A stretch of 12,520 nt of DNA. Origin: Campylobacteraceae bacterium. Lineage in GTDB: Bacteria > Campylobacterota > Campylobacteria > Campylobacterales > Sulfurovaceae. The position numbers and the translations under genes are program-made. The notes beneath the pieces are model-generated. The model made no database searches and was not told the origin of the DNA. It saw only the letters and a program-made list of their open reading frames with translations. The DNA lies in NCBI GenBank assembly GCA_027026055.1, contig JALVPA010000123.1:1-12520 (forward strand), given 5' to 3'. Below are positions 1 to 7,756 of the stretch, piece after piece. Every line of letters begins with the position of its first letter. Position 1 is the stretch's first letter.

Positions 1-384
1 ACATTTTGAAATACCTGCTTCACAAACCTTCTGCATTTCATCATATTTTTTCTGCTTGTTCAGGATGTTTGCTTTGTAAAGATGTGCTTTGCAGGATTTG
101 TAGTTCAATTCGATTGCTTTGTCAAAGAAGCCAATGGATTTGTCATACTGTTTAACCTTGTAAGCGCAGACACCGGCATTGTAATATAATGTGGTATCCG
201 TTTTGCCCTCTTTTTCATAAAGGTTAATTGCTGTTTCAAAGGCATCTAACCCTTTTTGGTAATCTTTGGCTTTGTAAGCTTCCGCTCCTTCAATCTTGTA
301 CTCTTTTGCAGTCTTGTCCTGTGCGTTAACCAACGAAACTCCGAGGAGTAAAACAACTGCTAAAACTAACTTTCTCATTTTCAT
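1..384 (-). CDS. Secreted TPR-repeat protein, partial (Bacteroidota-like)
   Basis: An open frame starts with ATG at 384 and is still open at base 1, giving 128 residues; the 3' part lies outside the window. Residues 1-21 form a signal peptide: basic MKMRK, then a hydrophobic core LVLAVVLLLGVSLV, then a cleavage-type VNA before QDK. The mature part is Lys- and Tyr-rich and reads as tetratricopeptide repeats of about 34 residues, with helix patterns such as AEAYKAKDYQKGLDAFETAI, YNAGVCAYKVKQYDKSIGFF and ANILNKQKKYDEMQKVCEAG. TPR proteins are protein-interaction scaffolds, here periplasmic or exported; no specific function can be given. AT-rich codon use, the QDK-type cleavage site and the TAnnTTTG promoter at 426-433 point to Bacteroidota, unlike the rest of the window. 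Confidence 0.8.
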   Translation of the reverse strand, partial: MKMRKLVLAVVLLLGVSLVNAQDKTAKEYKIEGAEAYKAKDYQKGLDAFETAINLYEKEGKTDTTLYYNAGVCAYKVKQYDKSIGFFDKAIELNYKSCKAHLYKANILNKQKKYDEMQKVCEAGISKC

Positions 385-425
385 ACTGATTTATTTTAAT
401 ATTAATTTTTTCAAAAAAATTTGCG

Positions 426-433
426 CAAAAGTA
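426..433 (-). promoter_or_regulatory. Bacteroidota-type -7 promoter box (TACTTTTG) of the TPR gene
   Basis: Read on the minus strand, 433-426 is TACTTTTG followed by CGCAAA. It matches the Bacteroidota primary sigma -7 consensus TAnnTTTG exactly and lies about 42 bp before the TPR start codon. I see no convincing -33 TTTG at the expected distance. It is mainly useful as a taxonomic signal, because proteobacterial promoters do not use this box. Confidence 0.6.
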
Positions 434-1424
<991 letters not shown>

Positions 1425-1444
1425 CAAGCGTGTGATTACGCTTG
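1425..1444 (+). terminator. Short hairpin just after serS (weak terminator or processing site)
   Basis: The inverted repeat CAAGCGT / ACGCTTG (7 bp, 6-nt loop GTGATT) begins directly after the serS stop codon. No uninterrupted T run follows, only AATTTAATCTAATTT, so it would be a poor intrinsic terminator. Its right arm overlaps the -35 proposed for the tRNA promoter. Confidence 0.3.
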
Positions 1445-1470
1445 GAATTTAATCTAATTTATGGCATACT
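1442..1470 (+). promoter_or_regulatory. Candidate promoter of tRNA-Pro
   Basis: TTGGAA (1442-1447, four of six match TTGACA), a 17-bp spacer and CATACT (1465-1470) preceded by TGG, giving an extended -10 form. The predicted start lies about 9 bases before the tRNA 5' end. Confidence 0.4.
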
Positions 1471-1485
1471 TCCGTCACTACTTTT

Positions 1486-1562
1486 CGGGGTGTAGCGCAG
1501 CTTGGTAGCGCGCATCGTTCGGGACGATGAGGTCGCAGGTTCGAATCCTGTCACCCCGACCA
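1486..1562 (+). tRNA. tRNA-Pro (anticodon CGG)
   Basis: This is a complete 77-base cloverleaf. The acceptor stem CGGGGTG (1486-1492) pairs with CACCCCG (1552-1558), followed by discriminator A and an encoded CCA (1560-1562). The anticodon stem CATCG/CGATG (1513-1517 / 1525-1529) encloses the loop TTCGGGA, so the anticodon at 1520-1522 is CGG and decodes the proline codon CCG. G follows the anticodon, as expected for tRNA-Pro. The T arm GCAGGTTCGAATCCTGT is canonical. The gene lies between serS and the convergent leuA. Confidence 0.95.
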
Positions 1563-1704
1563 TTGAAAACCTCATATTACGCTTCATCTTTTGCTTTGCA
1601 TATTCCATATTTATTTGCTATCGGATACGCTTTATGAAGAATCGATAAAAATACGGGTAAACCGGCGACGGGATCGTCACGCCTTTATCGGGAGAAGAGG
1701 GACG

Positions 1705-3255
1705 TTACAAAATCACGCGATGCGTACGCTCTTTGAGTTTGCCTTGCATACTGAGATAACTGTTGAGCGCACCGATATAGGCGCGGGCGCTGGCAACCAT
1801 CGTATCGAGATGCAAGCCGTGGCCGATGACGGCGGGTTCGCCGCCGAAACTGACTTTGACGGTGACGTTCGCCAGTGCGTCTTTGCCTTCGCTGACCGAT
1901 TTGACACGATAGTCTTGCAACTCTCCTTGATAGCCCGTCAAGCGATCGATTGCTTTAAATACCGCATCGATTGTGCCGTCGCCGATGGAGGCATCGAGTA
2001 GCACCTCTTCGTCTTTTTTGATTTTGACCGCAGCAGAGGGCACACCGTCGCTACAATCCATCAGTTGCAAGCCGAGAAGTTCGTATACTTGCGTCGCCTT
2101 GGTCATTTCGTTGGTCACCAATGCGCGAATATCGTCGTCGAAAATCTCCTTTTTGCGATCGGCAAGGATTTTAAAACGCTCAAAAGCGCGGTTGAGTGCG
2201 TCATCGTCGAGTTCGAAGCCGAGTTTTGCCAACTTGTCTTTGAAAGCGGCGCGCCCGGAGTGTTTACCCAATACCAACGTATCGCTCAGATCGAGCCCAA
2301 TGTCGGAAGGACGGATGATCTCGTAGGTCTCTTTGTGTTTGAGCACACCGTCTTGATGGATACCGCTTTCGTGTGCAAAAGCGTTTTTGCCGACAATCGC
2401 TTTATTGGGCTGCGGCTCTATGCCGGTAATGGTAGCGATCAGACGACTGGTGGGATAGATCTCTTTGGTATTGATACGCGTATCGATCTCGCCGAAAATA
2501 TCTCCGCGCACTTTGATCGCCATGACGATCTCCTCCAGCGCCGCATTGCCCGCACGTTCGCCCAAACCGTTGATGGTGCATTCGACCTGCCGGGCTCCTT
2601 GGCGTACGGCTTCGAGCGAGTTGGCGACGGCAAGCCCCAAATCGTTGTGGTTGTGCACGGAGATAATCGCACGTTCGCCTACGAAATCGACCATCTCTTT
2701 GACCATTGCGCCGATCTCTTGGGGTAGACGGTAACCGACCGTATCTGGCAGGTTGATCGTGGTTGCGCCCGCTTCGATCACCGCATCGGAGATCTCTTTG
2801 AGAAAGCCGATATCGCTACGTCCCGCATCTTCGCAACTGAATTCTACGTCTTCGACAAAGGTACGCGCGTACGTAACCGCTTCTACGGCGCGGCGTATCA
2901 CTTCGTCGGGTTTCATTTTGAGTTTGTGCTCCATATGGATGGGGCTGGTGGCGATAAAGGTATGGATGCGCTTGAGCGGCGCTTCCGCAATCGCCTCTCC
3001 CGCCGCTTTGATATCTTTTTCGAGTGCGCGTGCCAGTGAACAGACCGTCGATGTGCTTACCACTTGCGAGATACGCTTGATCGCATCGAAATCTCCGGGA
3101 CTAGCGGCGGCGAATCCCGCCTCGATGATATCGACGCCGAGACGCTCCAACTGTTTGGCGATCTGAATCTTCTCCTCGGTATTCATCGAAGCGCCGGGAC
3201 TTTGTTCGCCGTCTCTCAATGTCGTATCGAATATTTTGATAGTGTTTTTACTCAT
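1705..3255 (-). CDS. leuA: 2-isopropylmalate synthase
   Basis: LeuA condenses acetyl-CoA with 2-oxoisovalerate to 2-isopropylmalate, the committed step of leucine synthesis. The 516 residues match the usual bacterial length. The N-terminal TIM barrel opens with [15 protein letters not shown] (residues 10-24, catalytic Arg14, metal ligand Asp15). Further metal ligands are His201 and His203 in [11 protein letters not shown] and Asn237 in [11 protein letters not shown]. The middle segment has [15 protein letters not shown] and GKHSGRAA. The C-terminal regulatory domain (about 390-510, with [16 protein letters not shown]) is where leucine normally binds for feedback inhibition. The start ATG at 3255 has an AAGG Shine-Dalgarno 7 bases upstream. 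A leucine-rich leader ORF precedes it. The other leu genes are not in the window, and the gene is convergent with tRNA-Pro. Confidence 0.96.
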   Translation of the reverse strand: MSKNTIKIFDTTLRDGEQSPGASMNTEEKIQIAKQLERLGVDIIEAGFAAASPGDFDAIKRISQVVSTSTVCSLARALEKDIKAAGEAIAEAPLKRIHTFIATSPIHMEHKLKMKPDEVIRRAVEAVTYARTFVEDVEFSCEDAGRSDIGFLKEISDAVIEAGATTINLPDTVGYRLPQEIGAMVKEMVDFVGERAIISVHNHNDLGLAVANSLEAVRQGARQVECTINGLGERAGNAALEEIVMAIKVRGDIFGEIDTRINTKEIYPTSRLIATITGIEPQPNKAIVGKNAFAHESGIHQDGVLKHKETYEIIRPSDIGLDLSDTLVLGKHSGRAAFKDKLAKLGFELDDDALNRAFERFKILADRKKEIFDDDIRALVTNEMTKATQVYELLGLQLMDCSDGVPSAAVKIKKDEEVLLDASIGDGTIDAVFKAIDRLTGYQGELQDYRVKSVSEGKDALANVTVKVSFGGEPAVIGHGLHLDTMVASARAYIGALNSYLSMQGKLKERTHRVIL

Positions 3256-3297
3256 AAAATTGCCTTTTTTAGCTGTCGGGGATTCGTATCGTACGAA

Positions 3298-3412
3298 CCG
3301 ATTTTCTATTTCAATGCCTAATTTTACCCAAAGTGTCGTAATCGGAAACTAAATCCGAAGGAGACGGAAAATTATAGGAGGGGGAGGAGCAGGAGCATAC
3401 CTATTTTTCGGA
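3298..3412 (-). promoter_or_regulatory. Mutually exclusive RNA pairings in the leuA leader
   Basis: On the minus-strand transcript four short segments can pair in alternation. Segment 1 is UCCGAA inside leuL (3412-3407), segment 2 UUCGGA (3359-3354), segment 3 UCCGAUU (3346-3340) and segment 4 AAUCGG (3303-3298). Pairs 1:2 (6 bp), 2:3 (5 bp, 7-nt loop) and 3:4 (6 bp) exclude one another as in attenuators. A local hairpin UUCGUA-CGA-UACGAA lies just beyond segment 4. The stems are short, so some may be chance. Confidence 0.3.
3319..3331 (-). promoter_or_regulatory. Candidate internal promoter of leuA (GGGTAAAAT motif)
   Basis: On the minus strand TTGGGTAAAATTA lies between leuL and leuA. The same 13 bases recur at 8585-8597 before the acyltransferase operon. 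TAAAAT with upstream TGGG looks like a -10 element without a clear -35, a common form in Campylobacterota. It would allow leuA expression that bypasses the leader. Confidence 0.3.
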
Positions 3413-3443
3413 AGATATGTTCGGTACGAAAATAACGTTGCAT
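3372..3443 (-). CDS. leuL: Leucine-rich leader peptide of leuA
   Basis: A 23-codon ORF starts with ATG at 3443 and ends with TAA at 3374-3372, about 116 bases before leuA. The start has a strong Shine-Dalgarno: GAAAGGAG, then six bases, then ATG. The peptide begins MQRYFRTEHIFRKIG and ends MLLLLPLL. Six of its last seven codons are leucine (CTC CTG CTC CTC, then CCC for Pro, then CTC CTA). It lies directly downstream of a near-consensus promoter. Known leader peptides of amino-acid operons sense charged tRNA by ribosome stalling at such codon runs; that this one senses leucyl-tRNA supply for leuA is my inference. No hairpin followed by a T run is seen between it and leuA, so control may act on translation or RNA folding rather than by a classical terminator. 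The symbol leuL is used by analogy. Confidence 0.75.
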   Translation of the reverse strand: MQRYFRTEHIFRKIGMLLLLPLL

Positions 3444-3453
3444 GGTACGCTCC
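3392..3453 (-). promoter_or_regulatory. 10-bp stem pairing the leuL ribosome-binding site with its Leu codons
   Basis: On the transcript GGAGCGUACC (3453-3444), the leuL Shine-Dalgarno and spacer, can pair along its full length with GGUAUGCUCC (3401-3392), with one G-U pair. The second arm covers Gly15, Met16 and the first leucine codon plus one base. The 42-base loop holds the start codon and the first 14 codons. Confidence 0.5.
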
Positions 3454-3467
3454 TTTCTTTTTGACGA

Positions 3468-3496
3468 AGTATAGCGCATATCGGTACAAATGTCAA
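3468..3496 (-). promoter_or_regulatory. Sigma-70-type promoter of leuL-leuA
   Basis: Read on the minus strand: TTGACA (3496-3491), a 17-bp spacer and TATACT (3473-3468). The -35 is perfect and the -10 has five of six consensus bases. The start is expected near 3461-3462, so the leuL Shine-Dalgarno lies within the first 15 or so bases of the transcript. Confidence 0.75.
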
Positions 3497-3499
3497 GTC

Positions 3500-3520
3500 A
3501 AAGGAAAAATATTTTCCTTT
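3500..3520. repeat. Perfect inverted repeat upstream of the leuL promoter
   Basis: AAAGGAAAA (3500-3508) and TTTTCCTTT (3512-3520) are separated by ATA. The repeat lies 3 bp upstream of the leuL -35, where an activator or UP element would act, and also between the two divergent transcripts leuL and the toxin-antitoxin pair. On the plus strand a T-rich stretch follows, but no plus-strand gene ends here, so a terminator role is less likely. Confidence 0.5.
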
Positions 3521-3556
3521 TCTTCGCTTTTATTTGTTGGAGAAAATATTATAATA

Positions 3557-3575
3557 TGGTATGGACTGGTATGGA
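3557..3575 (+). repeat. Direct repeat TGGTATGGA x2, candidate operator of the toxin-antitoxin pair
   Basis: TGGTATGGA occurs at 3557-3565 and again at 3567-3575, one helical turn apart (10 bp), just upstream of the -10 of the toxin-antitoxin operon. Such modules usually repress themselves through antitoxin binding; that role is inferred. Confidence 0.4.
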
Positions 3576-3596
3576 TCAATTACTTATCTACAATAG

Positions 3597-3612
3597 ATGT
3601 GTTATAATACAT
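3597..3612 (+). promoter_or_regulatory. Extended -10 promoter within a near-palindrome (toxin-antitoxin operon)
   Basis: TGTTATAAT (3600-3608) is an exact extended -10 element, 28 bp before the antitoxin start. It lies in the near-palindrome ATGTGTTATAATACAT (3597-3612; one symmetric mismatch), so a bound repressor would block it. There is no good -35. A second TATAAT lies at 3550-3555. Confidence 0.5.
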
Positions 3613-3636
3613 ATAGTTTAAAACAAAGGATTTGGA

Positions 3637-3882
3637 ATGATTAAATATGGCGTTACGGAGATCCAAACAAAACCCTCTCTTATCAAATCGATGAAGATCG
3701 GTGAAATTGTGGATAAACGCAAGCATATCACACTCGGTTATTTTATATCGGCAAAATACGAAGATATTATTCGTCCGATCATCGATAAAATAGACAAAGA
3801 AGAAAAGCGCGCAAAGCTCAAGCGATTGAAAGCGCATCAAGATTTGGAATTTGCCGAAATCGGAGTGGACGATGGCGTATAA
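3637..3882 (+). CDS. Putative antitoxin of a MazF/PemK-type pair
   Basis: An 81-residue protein directly upstream of, and overlapping, a MazF-like toxin. The start ATG has AAGGA six bases upstream. The sequence holds TEIQTKPSLI, then MKIGEIVDKRKHITLGYFI, then a charged helical tail (about 45-70, PIIDKIDKEEKRAKLKRLK) and an acidic end. A short N-terminal DNA-binding part followed by a charged toxin-wrapping tail is the usual build of type II antitoxins. The N-terminal half is vaguely like Phd/YefM proteins, but I cannot assign the family firmly. It is expected to neutralise the toxin and, with it, repress their promoter at the repeats at 3557-3612. AT-rich codon use compared with the neighbours suggests acquisition by transfer. 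Confidence 0.6.
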   Translation: MIKYGVTEIQTKPSLIKSMKIGEIVDKRKHITLGYFISAKYEDIIRPIIDKIDKEEKRAKLKRLKAHQDLEFAEIGVDDGV

Positions 3883-4207
3883 ACAAGGAGATATCGTCGT
3901 AGTGAATCTTAATCCTAAAAAGGGTCACGAAGTCGGAAAGATCAGACCGGCAGTTATCATTTCGAACGACGATGAAAACGACATCCTCGATACGATCGTA
4001 CTCATGCCGCTTTCTACCGATCTTATCGACGATATGGAACCTTACAGAATGAGAATATCGAAACGAGGGGAGCTTAAATACGATTCGGATATTTTAATCA
4101 ATCAGATACGAACACTGTCCAAGCGGAGAATAGGGCGAAAGATCGCATCGATTACAAAAGAGGAGTATACACAACTCATCGAAATGTTATGTAGAAATTT
4201 TATGTGA
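3872..4207 (+). CDS. MazF/PemK-family toxin (endoribonuclease)
   Basis: A 111-residue protein with the MazF/PemK (CcdB-fold) pattern: GDIVVVNLNPKKGHEVGKIRPAVIIS spans residues 6-31, with the conserved Gly-x-x-RP (Arg25, Pro26). It is followed by TIVLMPLSTD (41-50) and the QIRTLSKRRIG segment (78-88). Family members cut mRNA at short sequences and stop growth when their antitoxin is lost. The ATG at 3872 is chosen because GGAG lies six bases upstream; a start at 3851 would add seven residues without homology. It overlaps the antitoxin by 11 bases, so translation is probably coupled. It is convergent with ftsH, 46 bases away. Confidence 0.88.
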   Translation: MAYKQGDIVVVNLNPKKGHEVGKIRPAVIISNDDENDILDTIVLMPLSTDLIDDMEPYRMRISKRGELKYDSDILINQIRTLSKRRIGRKIASITKEEYTQLIEMLCRNFM

Positions 4208-4223
4208 ATGCGCTTCCGAAGTC

Positions 4224-4239
4224 CTTTCGAAATCGAAAG
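4224..4239. terminator. Hairpin between convergent toxin and ftsH (weak)
   Basis: CTTTCG / CGAAAG with a four-base AAAT loop lies in the 46-bp space between the two convergent genes. Neither strand has a T run directly after it, so it may be only a partial or factor-assisted terminator. Confidence 0.25.
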
Positions 4240-4253
4240 CTGCGTCGGTGAAA

Positions 4254-6224
4254 TCAGGCGTTTTCTTCTTTGTCGTTCGGTTTCTTTTCGTTTTTTTCTT
4301 TATGCGCCAATCGCGACGGTTTGCCCGTACGTGTTTCGAACGCTTCGATGATACTACGAACGGTATGTCCTTCAATCACCTCTTTTTCCAGCAACTCTTT
4401 GACCATCGCTTCGATCGCTTCGCCGTATTCGCTTAGCGTATCTTTGACATAGGCGTAGCGTTCGTCGAGGGTCTTTTTGATCGTTTCGTCGATCGCTTCG
4501 GCCGTCTTTTCGCTATACTCTTTGACGACCTGACCGCCGTTGAGGAAAGCGCCGCCCATATTTTTTTCGAGCACCATCAGCCCCGCCACTTCGCTCATAC
4601 CGTATTTGGTAATCATTTCGCGAAGGATATCTGTAGCGCGTTGCAAGTCGTTGCCCGCCCCTGTGGAGATCTCGCCCAAAAAGACCTCTTCGGCGGCGCG
4701 CCCGCCCAAAAGTACGTCGATTTCGGCAAGGAGCTCGTGTTTTTGTTTGAGAAATTTGTTCTCTTCGTCGGGTAGATGCAGCGTATAACCGAGTGCACCC
4801 AAGCCTCTGGGGATGATGGAGACTTTCGTAACGCGCGTCGCACCTTCAGTAAGCTCCGCCATCAGCGCATGACCGCTTTCGTGATAGGAGACGATTTTTT
4901 TCTCTTTGTCGTTGATTTTGCGGTTTTTCTTTTCGAGTCCTACGAAGGCGCGCTCAATCGCTTCGAGAAGATCTTCTTGTTCGATCACTTTTTTGTTTTT
5001 GCGTCCGGCCAAAAGTGCGGCTTCGTTGATGATGTTGGCAAGGTCCGCACCTGCCAATCCGGCCGTCTGTTTCGCCACTTTCTCAAGATCGACTTCGGGA
5101 GAGAGTTTGACATCTTTGGAGTGTACCTTCAAGATCGCCAAACGCCCTTCGTAATCGGGCTTGTCCACCAAGACTTGTCTGTCGAAACGTCCCGCGCGCA
5201 ACAACGCGGGATCGAGGGTTTCGGGACGGTTGGTTGCCGCCAAGACGATGACAGGCGTATCGCTGCCGAAACCGTCCATCTCCGCCAAGAGCTGGTTGAG
5301 TGTTTGTTCGCGCTCGTCGTTGCCGCCGAATTGCGCACCGCTGGCACGGCTCTTACCGATGGCGTCGATCTCGTCGATAAAGATAATCGAAGGCGCCTCT
5401 TTTTTCGCTTGAGCGAAAAGATCGCGCACACGGCTGGCGCCCACACCGACAAACATCTCGATGAAGCTTGAGCCGCTTACGGAGAAAAACGGTACGCTCG
5501 CTTCGCCCGCCACCGCTTTGGCAAGCAAAGTCTTACCCGTCCCCGGAGGTCCGACCAAAAGTACTCCTTTGGGGATCTTGGCGCCGAGTTGGATATAGCG
5601 CTCGGGATATTTGAGAAAATCGACGATCTCTTTGACCTCCTCTTTTGCCTCTTCGACACCTTGGACGTCGTCGAAAGTGACGTCGGGTTTTTCGGAGTTG
5701 ATGAGCTTGTCCGCTTTGCCCGCGCCCAAGATGCCGCCGCCCATACTTTTGGACATACGTTTCGCCAAAAATATCCAGATCGCGAAAAAGATCAATATCG
5801 GCAAGAGCATATTGATCATTTCGGTCAAAAAGCCGTTGCCCATCACCCCTTCGTAAGGGATGTTTTTCTTTTCGAGTAGCGGGATGAGCTCGTTGTCCAT
5901 CGCGGGCACTTTGGAGGCGACAAGGCGTATTTGGCGTCCGCCTTCGTCGCTGAGCGCTTCGATGGTGGCAGGCGTGATTTTGACCAGTTTGACATTGCCC
6001 TCTTTGATCGCTTTTTTGATATCGGAGTATTTGACCTGTTTCGTCAGCGCCACCCCTTGGGGATTGAGCATCGTTCCCATGGTTTGGTTTTCGCCGATAA
6101 AGGCTTTGAAAATCAAAATCACCACGATCGAGAAGATCGCGAATGCCAACAGCGGATTGTCGTTGAAAAAGTTGTTATTGTTGTTGTCGTTCCGTCTGTT
6201 CGGATCGTCGGGTTGTTTAGCCAT
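4254..6224 (-). CDS. ftsH: ATP-dependent zinc metalloprotease FtsH
   Basis: FtsH is a hexameric inner-membrane AAA+ protease that degrades misassembled membrane proteins and some soluble regulators. The 656 residues show the family order. There is a low-complexity, Asn-rich N-terminus ([14 protein letters not shown]), a first membrane segment about 24-43, a periplasmic domain about 45-130 and a second membrane segment about 135-153. Walker A GPPGTGKT is at 225-232, the pore motif FVG at 258-260, Walker B IIFIDEID at 280-287, and the second region of homology with arginine fingers in RAGRFDR (343-349). The zinc site HESGH is at 448-452, with the third ligand Asp526 in [10 protein letters not shown]. 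The C-terminus is charged and Lys/Glu-rich. The start overlaps the end of prmA by 8 bases, with AAGGA as ribosome-binding site, so it is last in the hisH-hisA-prmA-ftsH group. Confidence 0.97.
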   Translation of the reverse strand: MAKQPDDPNRRNDNNNNNFFNDNPLLAFAIFSIVVILIFKAFIGENQTMGTMLNPQGVALTKQVKYSDIKKAIKEGNVKLVKITPATIEALSDEGGRQIRLVASKVPAMDNELIPLLEKKNIPYEGVMGNGFLTEMINMLLPILIFFAIWIFLAKRMSKSMGGGILGAGKADKLINSEKPDVTFDDVQGVEEAKEEVKEIVDFLKYPERYIQLGAKIPKGVLLVGPPGTGKTLLAKAVAGEASVPFFSVSGSSFIEMFVGVGASRVRDLFAQAKKEAPSIIFIDEIDAIGKSRASGAQFGGNDEREQTLNQLLAEMDGFGSDTPVIVLAATNRPETLDPALLRAGRFDRQVLVDKPDYEGRLAILKVHSKDVKLSPEVDLEKVAKQTAGLAGADLANIINEAALLAGRKNKKVIEQEDLLEAIERAFVGLEKKNRKINDKEKKIVSYHESGHALMAELTEGATRVTKVSIIPRGLGALGYTLHLPDEENKFLKQKHELLAEIDVLLGGRAAEEVFLGEISTGAGNDLQRATDILREMITKYGMSEVAGLMVLEKNMGGAFLNGGQVVKEYSEKTAEAIDETIKKTLDERYAYVKDTLSEYGEAIEAMVKELLEKEVIEGHTVRSIIEAFETRTGKPSRLAHKEKNEKKPNDKEENA

Positions 6225-7050
6225 TGCTATCCTTTCGGTAAATAAGAGTAATCCACTCCTCTTTTTGTATACGTCTTTCTAACACAAGATTGCTAAAAGC
6301 TTCTTGAACACCGGCTTCCTTTTTGTCGAGGATACCGGAGAGAATCAACCTCCCGCCCGGTTTGGTACGTGCTTTGAGTACAGGCGCGATCATTTTGAGA
6401 ATATCGGCGATGATATTGGCGATGACGATGTCGTAAACGGCATCGGTTTTATCGGCGGAACCTTCCCAAATACGACGAAAGGTTTCGTCATTACGCTCGA
6501 AATTTTCTTTTGCGCTCTCCACGGCAAGCGGATCGGTGTCGCACAAATCGACCGTAGCGCCGCGTTTTCTCGCCGCCAATGCCAAGATCCCCGATCCGCA
6601 ACCGACATCGAGCACTTCGTCCCCTGCCAATACGTAGGTAGAGACGGCTTCGAGGCAACTGTAGGTGGTGGCGTGATGCCCCGATCCGAATGCCAATGCG
6701 GGGTCTATGACGATGTCGATCAGTCCCTCTTTGGCTTCGTACCAACTCGGACGGATATAAAAGTCACCGCTTCGTATCGGTGTGACGGAGGCTTGGTAAC
6801 GTTTGATCCAATCTTCATTCGGTTTGCGCGTTTTTTCCCACTGTAGCGGTATCCGTGTTTCCAAACTCGCTTTGAGAATCTCGAGTGCCGCCTCAAGACG
6901 CGCGATCGCCGCTTCGTCCTCGCTGCGTACGATCAAACGGTCATTACCGTACTCGATACCTTCGTCGTAGTGTTGCATAATGAAATCGGCGATCAGATCG
7001 AGATAAGCTTCGTCGGTGAGCAGTTGCAGCTCGATATACTCATTTTGCAT
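6217..7050 (-). CDS. prmA: Ribosomal protein L11 methyltransferase
   Basis: PrmA uses S-adenosylmethionine to trimethylate amino groups of ribosomal protein L11. The 277 residues include an N-terminal substrate-recognition part (1-90), the signature [14 protein letters not shown] (116-129), the SAM-binding loop [15 protein letters not shown] (146-160), the acidic ribose-binding strand end DLCDTDP, and the NIIADIL catalytic-side motif (212-218). I chose the ATG at 7050; an in-frame TTG two codons upstream at 7056 is less likely. It overlaps hisA by 11 bases and ftsH by 8 bases, so all three are probably co-translated. prmA next to ftsH is, to my knowledge, a recurrent pairing in Campylobacterota. 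Confidence 0.94.
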   Translation of the reverse strand: MQNEYIELQLLTDEAYLDLIADFIMQHYDEGIEYGNDRLIVRSEDEAAIARLEAALEILKASLETRIPLQWEKTRKPNEDWIKRYQASVTPIRSGDFYIRPSWYEAKEGLIDIVIDPALAFGSGHHATTYSCLEAVSTYVLAGDEVLDVGCGSGILALAARKRGATVDLCDTDPLAVESAKENFERNDETFRRIWEGSADKTDAVYDIVIANIIADILKMIAPVLKARTKPGGRLILSGILDKKEAGVQEAFSNLVLERRIQKEEWITLIYRKDSNG

Positions 7051-7756
7051 CGGCAACCGCCTTGAAGGCTTCGCGAAGATCGAGCGTACCTTCGTAGAAG
7101 GCTTTGCCTACGATCGTACCGTCGATACCCGCTGCGACGAGCGCTTCGATATCGCGCATATCTTTTAGTCCGCCGCTGGCGATCGTCTCCAATCCGCTTG
7201 ATGCTTTGATCGCTTTGGTAAAGTCGATATTGATACCGCTAAGCATCCCGTCGCGTCCGACGTCGGTGCAGATGATCGCCTCTACCCCCGCATCGGCGAA
7301 CTTGCACGCCAAGTCGGTCGCTTTCATTTCACTCACTTCCGCCCATCCTTCGACGGCGACCATTCCGTCGATCGCGTCGATGCCGACAACGATCGGATAC
7401 TTTTGCGCCATCGCTTTGACAAAGTCGGGGTTTTTGACCGCCACGGAACCCAAAATCACTCGATCGATCCCCATGTCAAGATACATGCGGATCGTCTTTT
7501 CGTCGCGTATGCCGCCGCCGAGTTCCAGTTTCAAATCGGTGTTTTCGCGAATCTTTTTGATCTGTTCTAAGTTTTTCGGCTCGCCCGCAAAAGCGCCGTT
7601 AAGATCGACCAGATGCACCCATTCGCTACCGAGCTCCTCGAAGCGTTTTGCCACTTGCCACGGCTCGTCGCTGTAGATCTTGGCGCTCTCCATGAGCCCT
7701 TTGGTGAGTCTGACCGCTTTGCCGTCTTTGAGATCTATGGCGGGAAGGATGGTCAT
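7040..7756 (-). CDS. hisA: Phosphoribosylformimino-5-aminoimidazole carboxamide ribotide isomerase
   Basis: HisA performs the Amadori rearrangement of ProFAR to PRFAR, the step before the HisH-HisF synthase in histidine synthesis. The 238 residues form a complete (beta-alpha)8 barrel. Asp8 in [10 protein letters not shown] and Asp127 in GIDAIDG are the acid-base pair. The phosphate sites are LGGGIR (79-84) and ASGGL (193-197). [11 protein letters not shown] (164-174) is typical of HisA rather than HisF. GAGG lies six bases before the ATG. The start codon shares its bases with the TGA stop of a 41-codon small ORF upstream (ATGA overlap), so hisA translation may be coupled to it. Confidence 0.95.
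   Translation of the reverse strand: MTILPAIDLKDGKAVRLTKGLMESAKIYSDEPWQVAKRFEELGSEWVHLVDLNGAFAGEPKNLEQIKKIRENTDLKLELGGGIRDEKTIRMYLDMGIDRVILGSVAVKNPDFVKAMAQKYPIVVGIDAIDGMVAVEGWAEVSEMKATDLACKFADAGVEAIICTDVGRDGMLSGINIDFTKAIKASSGLETIASGGLKDMRDIEALVAAGIDGTIVGKAFYEGTLDLREAFKAVADAK

Noticed and set aside
1625..1704. Intrinsic terminator after leuA (GTGACG/CGTCGC hairpin with a later TATTTTT)
   Set aside because: The T stretch is about ten bases beyond the hairpin and the second hairpin candidate has only three pairs; not convincing.
1591..2001. Plus-strand open frame after the tRNA
   Set aside because: Most of it mirrors the 3' end of leuA; no Shine-Dalgarno and no recognisable domain.
3580..3840. 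Minus-strand open frame of 86 codons over the antitoxin gene
   Set aside because: The plus-strand antitoxin has a promoter, a ribosome-binding site and overlap with the toxin; the antisense frame has none of these.
3851..3871. Earlier in-frame ATG for the MazF-like toxin
   Set aside because: The seven extra residues are not part of the family fold and GGAG is correctly placed only for the ATG at 3872.
4776..5471. Long open frame on the plus strand opposite ftsH (231 codons)
   Set aside because: It lies wholly antisense to the catalytic core of FtsH, has a Phe/Arg/Asp-rich composition without motifs, and no ribosome-binding site. Similar mirror frames lie opposite leuA, prmA, hisH and the acyltransferase, as expected from the codon bias.
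7051..7056. TTG upstream start for prmA
   Set aside because: It adds only two residues; the ATG at 7050 gives a normal PrmA N-terminus and is preceded by AAGG.
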